64,000 bases of DNA from Ampullaceana balthica (GCA_944989445.1 CALYLW010000055.1:935001-999000), one strand, 5' to 3'. Positions 25,701 through 40,700 are shown, numbered from the stretch's first letter. Made by a program: numbers and translations. Notes: generated by a model from the sequence alone, not told the origin.

Positions 25701-28700
25701 AAATGCACTCTGGGCAATGGCTTCTATCACATCCTGTAAAAATAACATTACAGTCAAGAAAATATATGAGGCACATTTATGGCCAGAGAGAAAACAATCA
25801 ATAACATGAAGTTGTGTTGCGGCACCGTAATTGTTCCTTCAAATATATTACTGACCTACCTTAAATAAAACTTCTGTACACATGGTGTAGCCATGAGTTA
25901 TCACTGGTTCCATGTCAGAATCTTTGCCATCCCAACAGTCCAGCTCAACACACCGGCAACCACTTAAAAGTACCTGATGGTACATCTCTACTGAAGACTT
26001 TCCTGTAAACTGGTGACCTAGAGACAGTTTAAGACAAAAAATGTAATTTTATTTTTAAAAATTATTTAATTTAATTAAAGAATCTATTGCCTAATGCATT
26101 TTAAATCACAAAAATTGAAAGCCTATGTCCAGCCTTTAATTTATTTAAGGGATTTTGATTTGAAGAATAATTGTAAAGAATACTACAGCTTTAGCTGGAA
26201 GTGCTGATCCATTGTAAATCAGAACAATTAATATAGCTAAATTATTGGCAGATGTTTTTAAAGGGCTAATTTCTGAAATTAGGAAGCCAAAAACCAAAAC
26301 ATTTTGGTTTAGAGTGGAGACTCACAAGCCAAGTTCCCTTTAAGATTCATTTATCCGTGTACAAAATAAGAAAACTCTTGTGTAAAGTTGCACAGCATCC
26401 ATTTCTTTCAAATCTTTACAAACCAAAAACACAAATATTATATTATCCTTATCAAAATTTGCTGCAAGGTAATTCTGAACTGCTGTGCGGCGGCAGTCAG
26501 ATATCTTCTGCCTGTCCATGCAACCCCACAGCTTAAAGGGAACATTTCCCACAAGAGATCAACTTACAAGTAAGGTATGTGTTGTGGGAGGAGTTAATTG
26601 CCCACAAGAGATGAACTTACCAGTCAGGTATGTGTTGTGGGAGGAGTTAATTGCCCACAAGGGATCAACTTACCAGTCATGTATGTGTTGTGGGAGGAGT
26701 TAATTGCCCACAAGAGATCAACTTACTAGTCTGGTATGTGTTGTGGGAGGAGTTAATTGCTCACAAGAGATGAACTTGCCAGTCAGGTATGTGTTGTGGG
26801 AGGAGTTAATTGCCCACAAGAGATGAACTTGCCAGTCAGGTATGTGTTGTGGGAGGAGTTAATTGCCCACAAGAGATGAACTTACCAGTCAGGTATGTGT
26901 TGTGGGAGGAGTTAATTGCCCACAAGAGATGAACTTACCAGTCAGTTATGTGTTGTGGGAGGAGTTAATTGCCCACAAGAGACGAACTTACCAGTCAGGT
27001 ATGTGTTGTGGGAGGAGTTAATGAAGTAGTGAGCCAAAGGCTGATCCATGTCCTCACTCATGTCCAGCTTGTCTGGTGGAATCAAGTTGTTGTCCTCACT
27101 CATCAGAAACTTGAGGAAGCCCTCTTGGGATAAATGACCTGTCAAACCAAGGTGGAAAAAAATGAAGAAAAGAACAATGTTAATCAAGAATTTACAAGTA
27201 CACTCAACTTCAAACTTGTAATTTAAAATTCATCAGAATACCAACTAGCATAATAATCACATTGGACGCAATAAATAGTTTTTGAGAAAAGAAAAAAGAA
27301 TTACTTTAAAAAAATATTGAATGCTATTAAAACCTTCAACATAAATTCTACTCCATACAACTTTAAGCCCACATTTCCTAATAAGACTGATTTTTCATTA
27401 TGATCAAAATTTAAGATTTGCAAAACTTTTGATAACATCTAATATTTATTTATTTAATATCATAAATCGAAAGGGTGCTTAAAAAAACTAAACTGGTTTG
27501 ATTTTTAAAAAGGTCAGTCTGGATGAAAAATCATGCAATCAGTAACAAAGATTAGATAATATAATAATCATATGGGAATCACCTATATGTTGCAAAAAAA
27601 ATAAATTGTATTCTGACTATTATGTCAAGAACATGCAGCAACAACATGGGAACTAGAGAGGGCTTTAAATTTCATGCACCACTTTATTTTTAGTGTGGTT
27701 TGACATGGAGATTGAAATTAGTCCTTTGTTATGTCAGACACACATAAAAATATTAATTGAAACAGCAAAGCAAAAATTTTGGTAGTGTTGTTTTTTTGGC
27801 CAGTTCTGTTTCTTGTGACTGGATTTTAAAAATAAATTTCCCAGAAAAATATGGCAAGTCTGAATATGGTACGGATAATTAATTAAGCCTCTAAAAATAA
27901 AACCTTTATGGTCTTTATGTTTCACAATGGATAGCTTTGTTAGTATTATACCACATGTAAAAATCTTAATAAAAGTCTAATCATTGATCAGAGTCCTCTA
28001 GAAGTTTTGCTTTTCAGTTCATTGTTTCATTTTATTGTAGATCACACGTCCATTTGCTTACTCTGGATTACTGTTATCACTTTTACTATTTTTTAAAGAT
28101 TTATTTTCAATTCTTTCTGAACATTCAAATTCTGAATAAGTTAACCCTTCTTATTTTTTAAACTGTGGAATTTTCTAGAGATGAACGTTTATATTGCAAG
28201 TATTTTAAATGTTAGAAGGAAAATAACTGTTCATAAAATAAAAACAAATAATAAAAGAAGCTAGCAAATATAAATGACATGTAGATATCTAATTAAAGTG
28301 CTCAAAGTATAACAAATAAAATAAACATAAGTAAGCTATTATTTTTAAAAAAGATAAACTGACACACACACACCCCCATCAAAATTTTAAAAATTTTAAT
28401 AGATTTAGAATGTTATGGAGCAGTGATCACTATTTCAAAATAAAAGATTTGTTTCTCATTAGTGGACTTTAACTTTTTAGGGGGAAAAAAGTGTTTCCAC
28501 GTATACTGAAAATTCCCCTCTTAGTTTGCTTGAGAAATCTTTTTAATATTACATAAAGAATTATTTGAAGTCTCAAAGCTGTTATGATAGAAAATCAAGC
28601 TATCAAAAATATTGTTTTAAAAAAATGCGAATAACACTGAAATATTAATTGTTAGGGTATTTGTTATGTTTAAATTAGAAAAGTTTTTTTTGTGGATGAG

Positions 28701-31700
28701 ATTCCAAACTGTTTTGTTTTTATTGATTAGGAAAGGGAAGGAAGAGACAAGATTATTGAGACCTGTAAAATTCACACGTGTAATTTTTTTTTATTTTGGT
28801 AAAATGTTCCCCCTCAATGCTCAAACTATAATAAAGCAAATAACCCACACATTTTCAAGCAAAAGCCTTTTAAATGATTATTGTTTGTATAATGCTTTTC
28901 TCAGCATCTGAATGGTAAATATTGACTTCATTAGATTTGGTCAATTAATGACATCTTTTATTTAAAAATTATAAAAAATCATCATGTTATTAATAAGTGC
29001 ATTCAAAACAACAGTAGGACTCAAATTATAGTATTGCTTAAGAAAAAAAAAGTATTTAAAAAAAAACTGATAAAGACACTAATATTTGAATTGAAACATA
29101 ATACATGCGTTTAATTTTGGGAGGGATGTAAATAAATATTGGCACTATAGATAATGGGATCTTGTCTACAGGTCATATAGCTGAGGGATGCTGATGCGAT
29201 ATGGCTTTGTTAAAATTCTACTGTGGTCAAATTAAGACACAACACAACCCTTACCTTTCTCTGAAATAAAGTGTAAAATGGAATCAGTTACAATTGTCAA
29301 TAAAAGGCAAGAAGAAATGATGTTTAAAAAAAATTTTTACAAATTCCAAAAATATAATTTTAGTCCTTGTCTTTTTGTAAGGTTGAATTTATTTTGTAAT
29401 ATTGCCAGAAAAGAATTCCCAATTTTCATTTTTTATTCCAATTTCACTTCTTTTGGATTCGCTTAGATCTTTTGATTGCTGCTTTTATCAGACTATAAAT
29501 TAGGGGTCTACCGATATATTGGCTGGCCAATATATCGGCACAGATATCAGGATATCGGCAATATCAGTATCGGTAGCATGTAAAGGTCCCGATATTGACG
29601 TCGCCGATATTTCATAATAAGTGATATTTTGACCACAAACAAAAAAACACAAAAAAAAACTATCATTTAGATTTACAATATCTCGACAAATTAATATATC
29701 GATCCCGATACCGGTATTGAAATAGCCAAAAGAGTCCTAGTATTAATATCTACAGCCACGATACAGTGTGCCATGCGCTATGATAATTTTTAGGTATCGG
29801 CCGATTTTCGTATGCTCGGAAATACTGTTTAAATAGTGCCGATGCCAAGTATACCGTAATTGCTCTAATAAATGGATAACATGTAAACATTTTGTTCACA
29901 TAATTGCTCTAATAGATGCACGCAGAATCGCAGATGTCTAAAACATTTAGTTTCGTATGGAATAACAAAATGTACCGTGTGCAGACTTGTTGTCATGGGC
30001 AACCCTTCATCCTTCAACCTCATTTCACTCTATTACTATTGCTTTGTTCTCATTGTTTCATTCATAAAAGGTGGCCGTGTGCAAAAGCCATTAAACTATT
30101 GGTTAGAATTAATAATTATGAGTCAAAAGTTGAAGTTTCAAAAGGAGTACCTAATTTTGCTTGTACATTTTCATAAAGGACGGTTCGTTTTGTCATGAGT
30201 CCTATGAAGTCATGATCTGGAACTTGTAAACACATCAGAAACATCGTTTCGGAATCGGTAATATCGGCATAACTGGACATCCGTAGAGTGTAGACCCCTA
30301 AATTATAAAATATAAATAATTACACATGACGTCATCAAATATGACCGCTGTTTTTTTTTGTCCTAACAAATACTCATATCAGAAAAAAATATTGGTAATA
30401 TCGGCAAAAATGCATATTGGTAGACCCCTAAATTACAAAATATAAATAACTAGTGTAAAAGCCTGCTAAGGCTAAAGCTCACACACACGCATAGTTCGTG
30501 CGTTGTTTCGGTAATTGACGCTCTGTGCTAAAACAATGACGTCATAGAATTTTTTTTTACTGCGAACATTTTAAATTTATTTATAATAATTTTGCGCGCC
30601 TTTTTTGCGCGCCTTTCACGTGCCTTTTTGCGCGCCTTTCGATGGGGGAGACACACGCACAGGTAGGGCGATTATGCATTAGAATTACGAGTGATAAATT
30701 TAAGAAGGACGTCATCAAATATGACCGCTGTTTTTTTTTGTCTTAACAAATAAGACCGCTGGTTTTTGTCCCAACAAATACTCATATCGGCTTTCATATA
30801 GGAAAAAAAATATTGGTAATATCAGCAAAAATGAAATCGGTAGTACCCTAATTTGAAAGATAAATAATTACGAGTGATAAATTTAAGAATGACGTCATCA
30901 AATATGACCGCTGTTTTTTGTCCTAACAAATACTCATATCGGCAAAAAAAATATTGGTAATATCGGTATCGGCAATATCGGAAAAAAGGCATATCGGTAG
31001 ACCCCTACTATAAATATACAGGACCTTGTTTCAAAGTATTTTCTAAGCACTTCTCTAGTGTACAACTATAGTTTAGTAGTAGTAGGTATGGTGTGTTAAC
31101 TTTTTCAAAGCCTTATGTATTTAAAAAATTATTTAGCTAAGAAATATTTACTTTTAACTCGCACACCTTAGGTTAAATCCATCAAATATCTTAACTTAGC
31201 AACATACATCTAGTTTGCGTACAAAAAAGTGAATGTCTTATTTATATAAGTATTTTGTGAAACTTTTAAATTTGTTGTGGCGATGAAATCAAAGAATTGC
31301 ACAGTTAGGTCTTATAAAGGCGTCATAGATAATACTAGTTTTCATTACATTTATCCCGGAGTTGGTTCTTGGCAACGGCACAATACTGATGCCATTTATG
31401 TTTGGCCATCAGCTCTATTGATATTGCCAGTCTTTCAACAAGCTGGTGATTCTTGGTGAATCATGAGACAATTATTGAGCTACTGGCCATCTTTTGGCCA
31501 GGTTCCATTTTCTGGATCCAAGTGTATCCATCAATCCTCTAATTCTGTGCTTTTTAAAAATATTATGAAAGAACATACTACAGGGCCAAATATCTAATCA
31601 GAAAATCTTGAATCCCAACACAATATAAAACCATTAGTGTCTGAACAATGGCGATTTATGCATTAAATATTAGCATTAGAATAATCATAAATATATAGTT

Positions 31701-34700
31701 TGTATCATAAATTAAAACATACAAGGTAAAGGAGTGGACAGGGTGGGTTTGGTTTCAAGCCCTTGAGGTTATTTGGTTATTTTTTTCAGCAAGATCAAAT
31801 GTGAATGACACATATAGTTTTCTCATTAAGAGTAAAAACCTGGATTCATGATAACAATTGCTTTAAAAAAATTTTTGTATCACATCTTAATGTCATTTGT
31901 AAAGTAAAAAATAGGTATTCTACATTTCTACTTGTCATTCTTCAGCCTCATTCATAAAATTATTTGTATCCCTCTTCTTTTAAAAAGTAATAAGATTTGC
32001 AAAGTCAAAAGCTACCAATTAATAATTACAATTACAGATCTACGTTGTTTCTTCAAATAAAGAAGTGCTATTAAATAGACTAGTTGACTTAATATTTTAA
32101 AAATCAATTCCCTTTACTATTTTTACAGCTAAGCATTAAAAGCTAAATTTTATTATCTAGTAGCCCTAATGATAACTAATTTAAGAAAAACAATGTTAAG
32201 TATAGCAGCATAGAGACAATAAAAGAGAAAGAAATAACTAGAATTATATTTATATATTTTTTAACTGAGAGAGAAAGAAATACACACCATTTTTTCTTTA
32301 TAAACAGTTTTGATAATCGACTGGAACATTTTTAGATAACACAAAGTGAAAGTAATGAATAAGGACAACTATCACAGAAAGGCATAATTGTAGTTTACAC
32401 AAATTTTCAGCAAGAAATAAGTCTTACTTTAAACATTTATAATCTGAGATTTGAAGGAAAATTATGATAAATGAAGGAAGTATTTCTTAGTAATTTGAAT
32501 AGTTATAATTGCTGTTTCATTGATAGAAAAATTGAACAAGTACACTTTGTAAAATTTTAATTGGCATGGTGTTAAGAAACAAATTATAATTTGACAGTTA
32601 AATCTTTAGCCTCCTCCAGATATTTTAGGTAGGTGTCCATTGAACCCACAAATTATCAAGAAAAGATACTACAGATGATTAGATTTATAACATTAGTAAT
32701 TCCGTTTACCCCTAGATAGATAAAACTACCATGAAAATTGAGAAAAAAGATTACCTTTCTGAGCCATGCCTGATTTATTCTCATACTTGTGTATCAGCTG
32801 GTCAGCCTGAGCTAGTGTATAGTTGGGGTAGAGGATCTCATTGAGACGAGGGTCTCGTTGTTGTTTATTGAGGAAATCACAAAACTGTTGTGAAGTTAGA
32901 TAGGGCTTTTTCTTAGCTCCCCTTGGGAAAAAAATGGGAATTGTTTCATTTGAATTAGTTATAATATTCCATATTTTATAATGAATCTGTATCAGTTTTT
33001 AAAAAAAAATGTTATTTTCACAAGAGTACAAAATATGAATGGCTGAATGACTTACAACTCATCAAATATTTTATCAACCTCTGTCCTGCCAACTAGATGC
33101 CGGTAAAAATTGAAGAAATTGTCAAATGTGAATTTCTGTGGGTTTATAGTGTCAGTCTGAGAAAGGAAAAAAAAATTCATTTAAATTTTTTTAATATTTA
33201 ATGTATCTCATCATAAGTAGTATAAAAATATAATAATTGAAAACAGTTGGCCTTGTGTTTTAATTGTAACATCTACTTCTTGCCATTCAGGATCATCTGA
33301 AGTTACTTGTATATTGCTGGTGAACAAGTTTCGTAGCTGCTGTCATTTATAAGAGAAATCAATTTAGAGGTAACATAAAACCCATTCTGGGCTGGGATGA
33401 AACAGTGCTGTTAACTCCTGGGAAATTTCCCAAATCGTGGGAATTTTTTTTAAAGCCAAATTACGCAAATTTATAGAAATGGGAATTTATGAGCATTTGG
33501 CCTTAAATATGGGAATATTTGAGATTGCTTCGCCAAGAGAATTTAATGCATTTGGGGATTTTTAGTCTAATATGGGAATTGTTTTACTCCTGCCTGGGAA
33601 AATTTGGCACCTTGAGTTAACAGCACTGGGATGAAAAACAAATTTACAAGAATAAATCTGAAGAGTTAAGCTTTTACATAATTTGAGATTAACAACTTAA
33701 TTCAATTAAAATAAAAATTAAGATATTTTGTTTATGTTTATTCATCTCCTCCATTAAAATTGTGTATGCTTAATTTTAATCATACTTATTTTTTATTATT
33801 TTTTATAGAGAATATTGATTTTTTACTTGATCAAAGAGCCACAACTTTGGGAAATGAGAGCCGCTTGCAGCTCTGGGGCTGTCGTTTACCGAACCCTTCT
33901 CTAAACCAACCTTCCCGGCATGGAATCCAACACTCTCTAAAGCTTTCTCAACCTTCTTTCTGTCATCTCTATTGTTGGCTACTGTCTTGACAATACTGGA
34001 ATGGAAGGAAGCCGTAAAAAAATTTGCAAGCTATCATTGAAAAGTGTCGCAGGGCATGAAAAAACATACCAGAGAGCTCTAAAATTGACAAGACATCACA
34101 AGTTTAAAGAACAGGTATTGAAATATAAATTTAAAAAACAATTTGGGAAGCATCCACTTTCGTGGGATTATGGTGATACAATGTAATTAGTAAATTTGTT
34201 TATTTCTTTTGAGAAATAGAGAAACATTATCCAAACTAAACTATTTGAAAAAAAATTCATTTTCAAGTGACTAAAGGCATACATTTTTACTGTATGTTAT
34301 TTTTACATTTCACATTCTTAAAATTGTTTCATTGAATTAAAGAGTTATAAAGTAATTGTGGTATCATTGTCGGAAAAACAAGAGGAAATATTTACATGTA
34401 GCATACGTTTTTGGCAAAGTAATGTCATACTCAGGTCATTAAAAAAGCTAAATTGGCATAAAAATTAATAGACCATAATGGCAGCAAACAGAGAAGGTAA
34501 ATGACAAAATATAGCAAAATAATAGCGTTAGTCAAAAAAAATTTCCAAGATTAAGGTTTCTTTAATTAATAACTTTATGATTTACAATAATATTCCTTTA
34601 ACTTTGAGCAATCAATGTATGAGATATTTCTATAATCTGTCATCTGTTCAATATGTCAACAGTGTAGTGTTACTATTGATTTTGCACAAATGGCATCCAT

Positions 34701-37700
34701 CACTGCACAGGTAATAAATGATGCAGTACAGCCCCTTTAGTTGATTTCATTTGGCATTCAAGATAATATATGGACTTGCAGAGAAGCTATTTTTGTGCAT
34801 CACCATTCATTCAGCTTGGAAATATCATTGTAAGAGAGTGTGTTGAGAACAGATTTTTTATAGTTTTTAAAAATTGGATCATATTATTCCCACAAAGTAA
34901 AATTTAGATTTATTTGTGTTAATAATAAGGTTAAAATTATACATCTTTTGATTTTAATGATGTGTAGAAGTTGTAATACTGAATAGAAATAGTTTGGAAT
35001 TTATAGTTATAATTTACTTCAAGTTTTAACCCCTGATGCCTGATGCACATCCAAGTACACAAAGCTTAATTAATCTTACTTATTTACCCTTTGGTCTGAA
35101 AACATTATCAACATTGAAATGAACTTTTTTTTTAAATTTGAAATGGTTTAAATGACAATAAAAAAAACAACAAAAAACAGACTTTTCTCAACTGTAATTT
35201 GCACTCAATAAATCAGTTAAAAATTATGTTACTGCCAAGTCAAAAATGTTAATGTTGTGTATGCATCTATTGCAAAATAAAAGGAACAGGCTAATTTTGA
35301 AATGGTCTACCTTTATAAGGTAAACCTTATTCAAATGGTATTTGTATAAGCCAACATGACTATGAAACATTAAGTTATGGGTTACTGAAATTATTCATCA
35401 GTGCAAATGTTTGAATAGCGTGAATAGGTCAGATTCAATTATGTATGAAAAAGTTAAAATTAATATAGTTTGAGAATGTCAAACTTAGTTTAGCATCAGA
35501 AAGTCAAATTGAGTTTTGCATGAGAAATCTAAACTCAATGTCATAAAGTCAAAAACTCATTTGGTATGAAAAAGACAAACTAACGTTTAGCAAGAGAAAG
35601 TTAAACTCAGTTTAGCATGAATAAGCTGAACTTAGTTTAGCCAAAATAAGTTAGTTTTTTTAAATATTTTTTTTAAAAGGATAACCAGACAGTAAAGCAA
35701 ACATTATCAAATTAATGAAAGAAAATTCTCACAAAATTTGAGACAACAAATTAATAATGGACTCCTTATATCAAGATTAATGTTTTCTAGTGCTTTGGAA
35801 GTTTGGTATAAAAGAATATATAAGATGAGATAACCATTGTGTGCCTTACTTCTTCATGGAAACTTTCCCCTCATTGTTAAGGACCAGGTTAAAACGTGCA
35901 AACAACTTGTCCAAGTAGGTCAAGGCACTGCTATTCAAGGCCAACAGGTTCATGGAGTATTTTAACAGTTCATCTGCCCATTCCTTAAAAAAAAATTAAT
36001 CAAGTGCATTCAAAATATCATTTTTTAAAAAAAATTAATAAAAAAAAGACGTATTCTACTTTATCAACACATCTTGGGTTAAACAGATGTGTTTTAGTTC
36101 TTAACACCCAGACTGAATAAGAAAGATCAGCTCATGTAGTTAACCTCCATGCAAAAATCATTGGACATTTCATTAAGTATCTGTTGTATTACTAAATTTT
36201 ACCTGTGCTGTCTCTTTATGGGCACAAACAAAGTTGACAACCTCCAAGTTGACCATGTCTGTGCCGTATACGATTGTGACCATCTTCTCCTCCAGGGGGA
36301 CATCCATCTGACCAATCATTAGCGACTCTCTCAGCTTGTGATCCTGCAAATTATGTTTTTTCTTCATTAACATTTTTGTAAAGTAAACAACCCATTTCCA
36401 AATATTATTAGTTGAAACTGTAATGTTGTGTTCACTCATCATTGCTTTTTTTAATATTTTTTATCTTGTTCCAATAAGGACCAGTTTATAAGCCATGTGT
36501 TGAATAAGCTTTGGCTAGCTGTTGGGGGTTACACCAAGGTAACTGATACAGCTGAGCCAGATGAGATGAGTAGACGCACTACACAACAGTTTTAAACTTT
36601 TTCACTTGTTCATTATATGCATTGATCATATTAAACAACCAGATGAGATGAGTAGACGCACTACACAACAGTTTTAAACTTTTTCACTTGTTCATTATAT
36701 GCATTGATCATATTAAACAACCAGATGAGATGAGTAGACGCACTACTTTTTCACTTGTTCATAATATGCATAGATCACAAAAAACAATCGGAAATAAGTG
36801 ACAGGGTTGACTAGAGTTGAACATATCGGGCAGCACTAGTGTGTATTTCAGTAAGTCCCCCTAACAATGTTGTGTACTTCAAAAATAAACATGATAAATG
36901 ACGCATATAAGAGGATGTTATACTGATCTCCATTATCCCCAAAGCCTCAATTATATTTTTGAAAACATCTATGTCTATATGCTTATAAAAGCTTTATATT
37001 TTAATTACGTGATATGCCAGTTAGTTATAATAGATAGAAACTAACAGGATTTCGTTTATGACAAGCATTTGTAATTCAGCTGAATCCATTAACTATGTAA
37101 CTAACCTTACTGGGGCAGTAAAACTGGCTAAGTAAGGGCTGCCAAGCTGGTCAGGGAATTGTCAAGCTGACCATATTAGAGTGGTAACACTGACATCATG
37201 GGAGCTATCAATGTTATGACATTACAGAGGTGTCACCGTGATAAGGTTGTCAGGGTTAAGGCCCCCCCGTAACATATGTGATGTTTTGTTGTTGGTTTGG
37301 TTTATATTGTGATGTTAGTGTGATTTATATTATTCTATTGGTGCGGTTTATATTATGCTGATAGTGTTATTATCATAGCTATTTTTTACAAAAAATATTT
37401 TATAATTGTGTGCTTTTTACTTACATGGAAAACTTTTCCTATTAAAAACATATTACAGATATACCAGCTGACCAATGTTCCCTTTAAGCTGCGCGGTTGC
37501 GCGGCCGCGCAGTTCTCTGGCCGACGCCGCGCAGTGGTTTAGAATAACCACGCAGCAAATTGTGTAGTATTGCATTCAAAAATGGATTCTGTGCAACTTT
37601 GCTCACGACTTTTTTCACTTTGCACACGAACCAACGAACCTTAGAGGGAACATTGCTCAGCTGACCACGTTATAAATGACAACCTTATATCGTTGAGGGC

Positions 37701-40700
37701 TGAACTATGCTCTATTTATCCATTTGTCTTATTTACTCAAACAACTACGCTCTATTTATCCATTTGTCTTATTTACTCAAACAACTACACTCTATTTATC
37801 CATTTGTCTTATTTACTCAAACAACTACGCTCTATTTATCCATTTGTCTTATTTACTCAAACAACTTAAATTATACCAGGTCAAACTTCTAATAACAAAA
37901 AGATCTCATTTATCAAATGTTTATCTGTCAACATTTAACTGTCCCCAGTATCCAACGAGGACATTCCAGAGAGCAACAAACAAAAAAGTCATTTTCAATA
38001 ATGGATTCAGTTCATCACTGAGACAGAGGTACCATTATCATTCCTGGAATAGTTCACACGATGATTTTGGTGATAACTACCATCAAGCCAGACGCGGCTG
38101 AGTATTGGACTGGCGAGTGAAGCAACAATTATCACGCTGTAACAAGGCCAGTTGTTAGTAAACTACATCTGATAATTGAATGACTAATGATGGGAATTAA
38201 TGTTACCGGGCAAGTGAACAAGGAACACGTAAACAGTCAATGAGAAAGTAGATTGTGTGTAGAACTTTCACGCACGTTGTTTGAACAAAAGTTTGTTCAA
38301 GTAATTTTAGGATTTATTGGTGAATTAATAACGTACCTAAACAAAAATAACTTATACATCAGCATGTAGACTAGGGGTTTTATAGAAATGAGACGCAATA
38401 AATTTAAGTTAAAAAATTAACACAGAATCAATAGAACACTTGCAGCAGCTGACAAATTTGACCCCTTTAAGAATAATAAAATATAAATTTGCATTGAAAA
38501 ATAATGAAAAATTTACTTTTTCTGAATAAACGAAAGAAAGAAAATAAGTTGAAAAAGAAAGTGATAAGTTGAAAAATAAAGGGATAAGTTGAAATTGGAA
38601 GTGATTTAACTCTGCAATGAATTTAACATGCAAGGCGAGATCCAGTATTAAGACTAAATAAGACGAATTTCTTGTCATGGAAATGACTCAGCAGTATAAC
38701 ATCAAGTCAATGATATTTGAGCGTTTGATGCAGTCTTGTCGGCGATAAAACAAAATAAGAACTTAATAAATAACAGAAAAGTTAAGTTACTGCCATGGTC
38801 ATGGGTTTAATGAACGGTTTAACTCTGCCGCCACCCTGCGACCAGTTGACAAACCACTTCACCACAGTGCCATGATGCAGTGAAGACATGATGAGATGGT
38901 AGTTGACAACCCTCAGCAACAATGTGCCTTTTACTATTTGATTGGTGCTCTGGGGCCATCCCAAATATTTTATAATTAATTGAACGAACCAACTCTCGAC
39001 TGCCCTCCCTTTTGTTTTATGAATTAATGCCGTTTTAAAGGCCTTCACGCGTCGTGTCGTGTTTTCACTTCCCCTCCGAGGCGGTACCGTGTGAGCAGAC
39101 GACGAAAGCATGTTATCGTAATCTGTGTGCGCTGATCTCACGGCGACTGCAGCTGTGTACTTGATGGCTCTAGAGCTGTAAAACAATCATATCGAGTTAG
39201 GGAGATCAGGAGAATCCACCAACTTACGGCGTAAAGTTGGCGTTTTATTGTCAATTTGACCTCACCAGCCTCCCCTCCCCTCCGGCATTGTGCTCTATTA
39301 TTGTCGCCCCAACCTTCTCACGAAGCTCCCGCGTTGTCGATGTTGAAAGCGGTCGATAAATGCTGACAAGTAGAATAGAAACAGATCTACTCAGGACTTG
39401 GGACATCACGAATACTTGCTTTACAGTCAAGCGCTGGTATAGTGACGGTATTCCCTTTGGCTGTACCAGTTATCAGTTTTGTCTTGTTTTTAAAAAAAAA
39501 GGGGGGGGGGCATTCATTTGGCTGTACCAGTAATCAGTTTTGGCATTATTACCAATTATTACCTTTTTACCAATTATTAGTTTTCCCTTGTTTGGGGAGG
39601 GGGGCATCTCGCTGATCGACTCATTATCAACTAGCGTTAAAAGGTGTAAAAGTTGAGAATTTGAGAATAAATGTAAACAAATGTTGACAATCTTAAAATG
39701 CACGGAAGAGACAGAGGGGAGCGCAAGATGCGAGGAATAGAAATGGGTGGGTGGGGGGGGCGCTAAGATTGTATTCACTTTGAAAATCTAAGGTGCGCCC
39801 ACCGCTTATTGACTTGAGGTTGATCCCACATCTAAGCCAATTTGTTCTCAATGTGTGTTCTTATGAAAAGCACGTGGAAGATAAAATTTGTAAAATTGAT
39901 CTCGGAATGTGTCAACAAATTGGGACGGGGTGGTAGCAGGATCAAAATATAGATGTTATCCTTAAAGTTAACGAGGTTTATTAAACATGACGAAGAAATG
40001 AAGGATGGTCTATTGACGCGGCCTGCAGTAGCAAAAAAAGTACAGCATTGATTGACAACTAACTGAGCACTGAGCACTAACTCAAATGACATGCTCTCAA
40101 TTCATAAAGGTTGGAATCATGTTACCTAAAGAGGTGGCGTAAGTCTCGAAAAGAACACAAATACACCATCGCCAGTGTGAGAAAAAGTGATGGAAGACTT
40201 TACGATAGAGTGTATTCCCTGACATTTGAGACGTGGGATGGGGGGTGGTAAAGGAGAGTTTGGTCTGGTTGTTCACCGGTTCTAACACGGCTCACGTTTG
40301 TTCTATTCAGTCACGTGATTTCTTCTCCTCCCGTATTGATGAAAATAACACTGGAAACCGATGGAGAGGGGCGGGGAGGATAGCAGAAATCTGATGTGTA
40401 CAATCAATCGCTCTGTCTTGAGAGCTCTTTAAGTAAAAAAGGAAGCTTTTTATAATTTTTTTCTTCTATTATTATTATTATTATTTTACGTTTTTTGTTT
40501 GCTTTGTTTCTATTCATTGATTTTTAAAAAAAACAAAAACTATTATTACTATTTTATTTTAAGAAAGAGAGAGTTGCACGTTGAGATTTACGTAATCGAA
40601 GTCAAGCTTGTTGTGGTCTAAAATCGATGCGACCAGAGGAAATACTTGGATAGCATGCGAATCGATAGCCTGTTCCATTTTACCAGGGATCGGTGCTCAG

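Noticed and set aside
26485..26703. 72-codon plus-strand frame
   Set aside because: It spans the MITE end and the 53-bp array; a repeat artefact.
33760..33990. 76-codon plus-strand frame
   Set aside because: Antisense shadow of PLC exon E and adjoining intron.
37707..38101. 61 and 125 codon plus-strand frames
   Set aside because: Mostly the 40-bp tandem repeat read in frame, with no domain beyond it.
38782..39186. 134-codon minus-strand open frame as a separate gene or alternative PLC first exon
   Set aside because: No recognisable domain, no donor in the right phase leading to exon C, and it lies in a less AT-rich patch where chance frames are longer.
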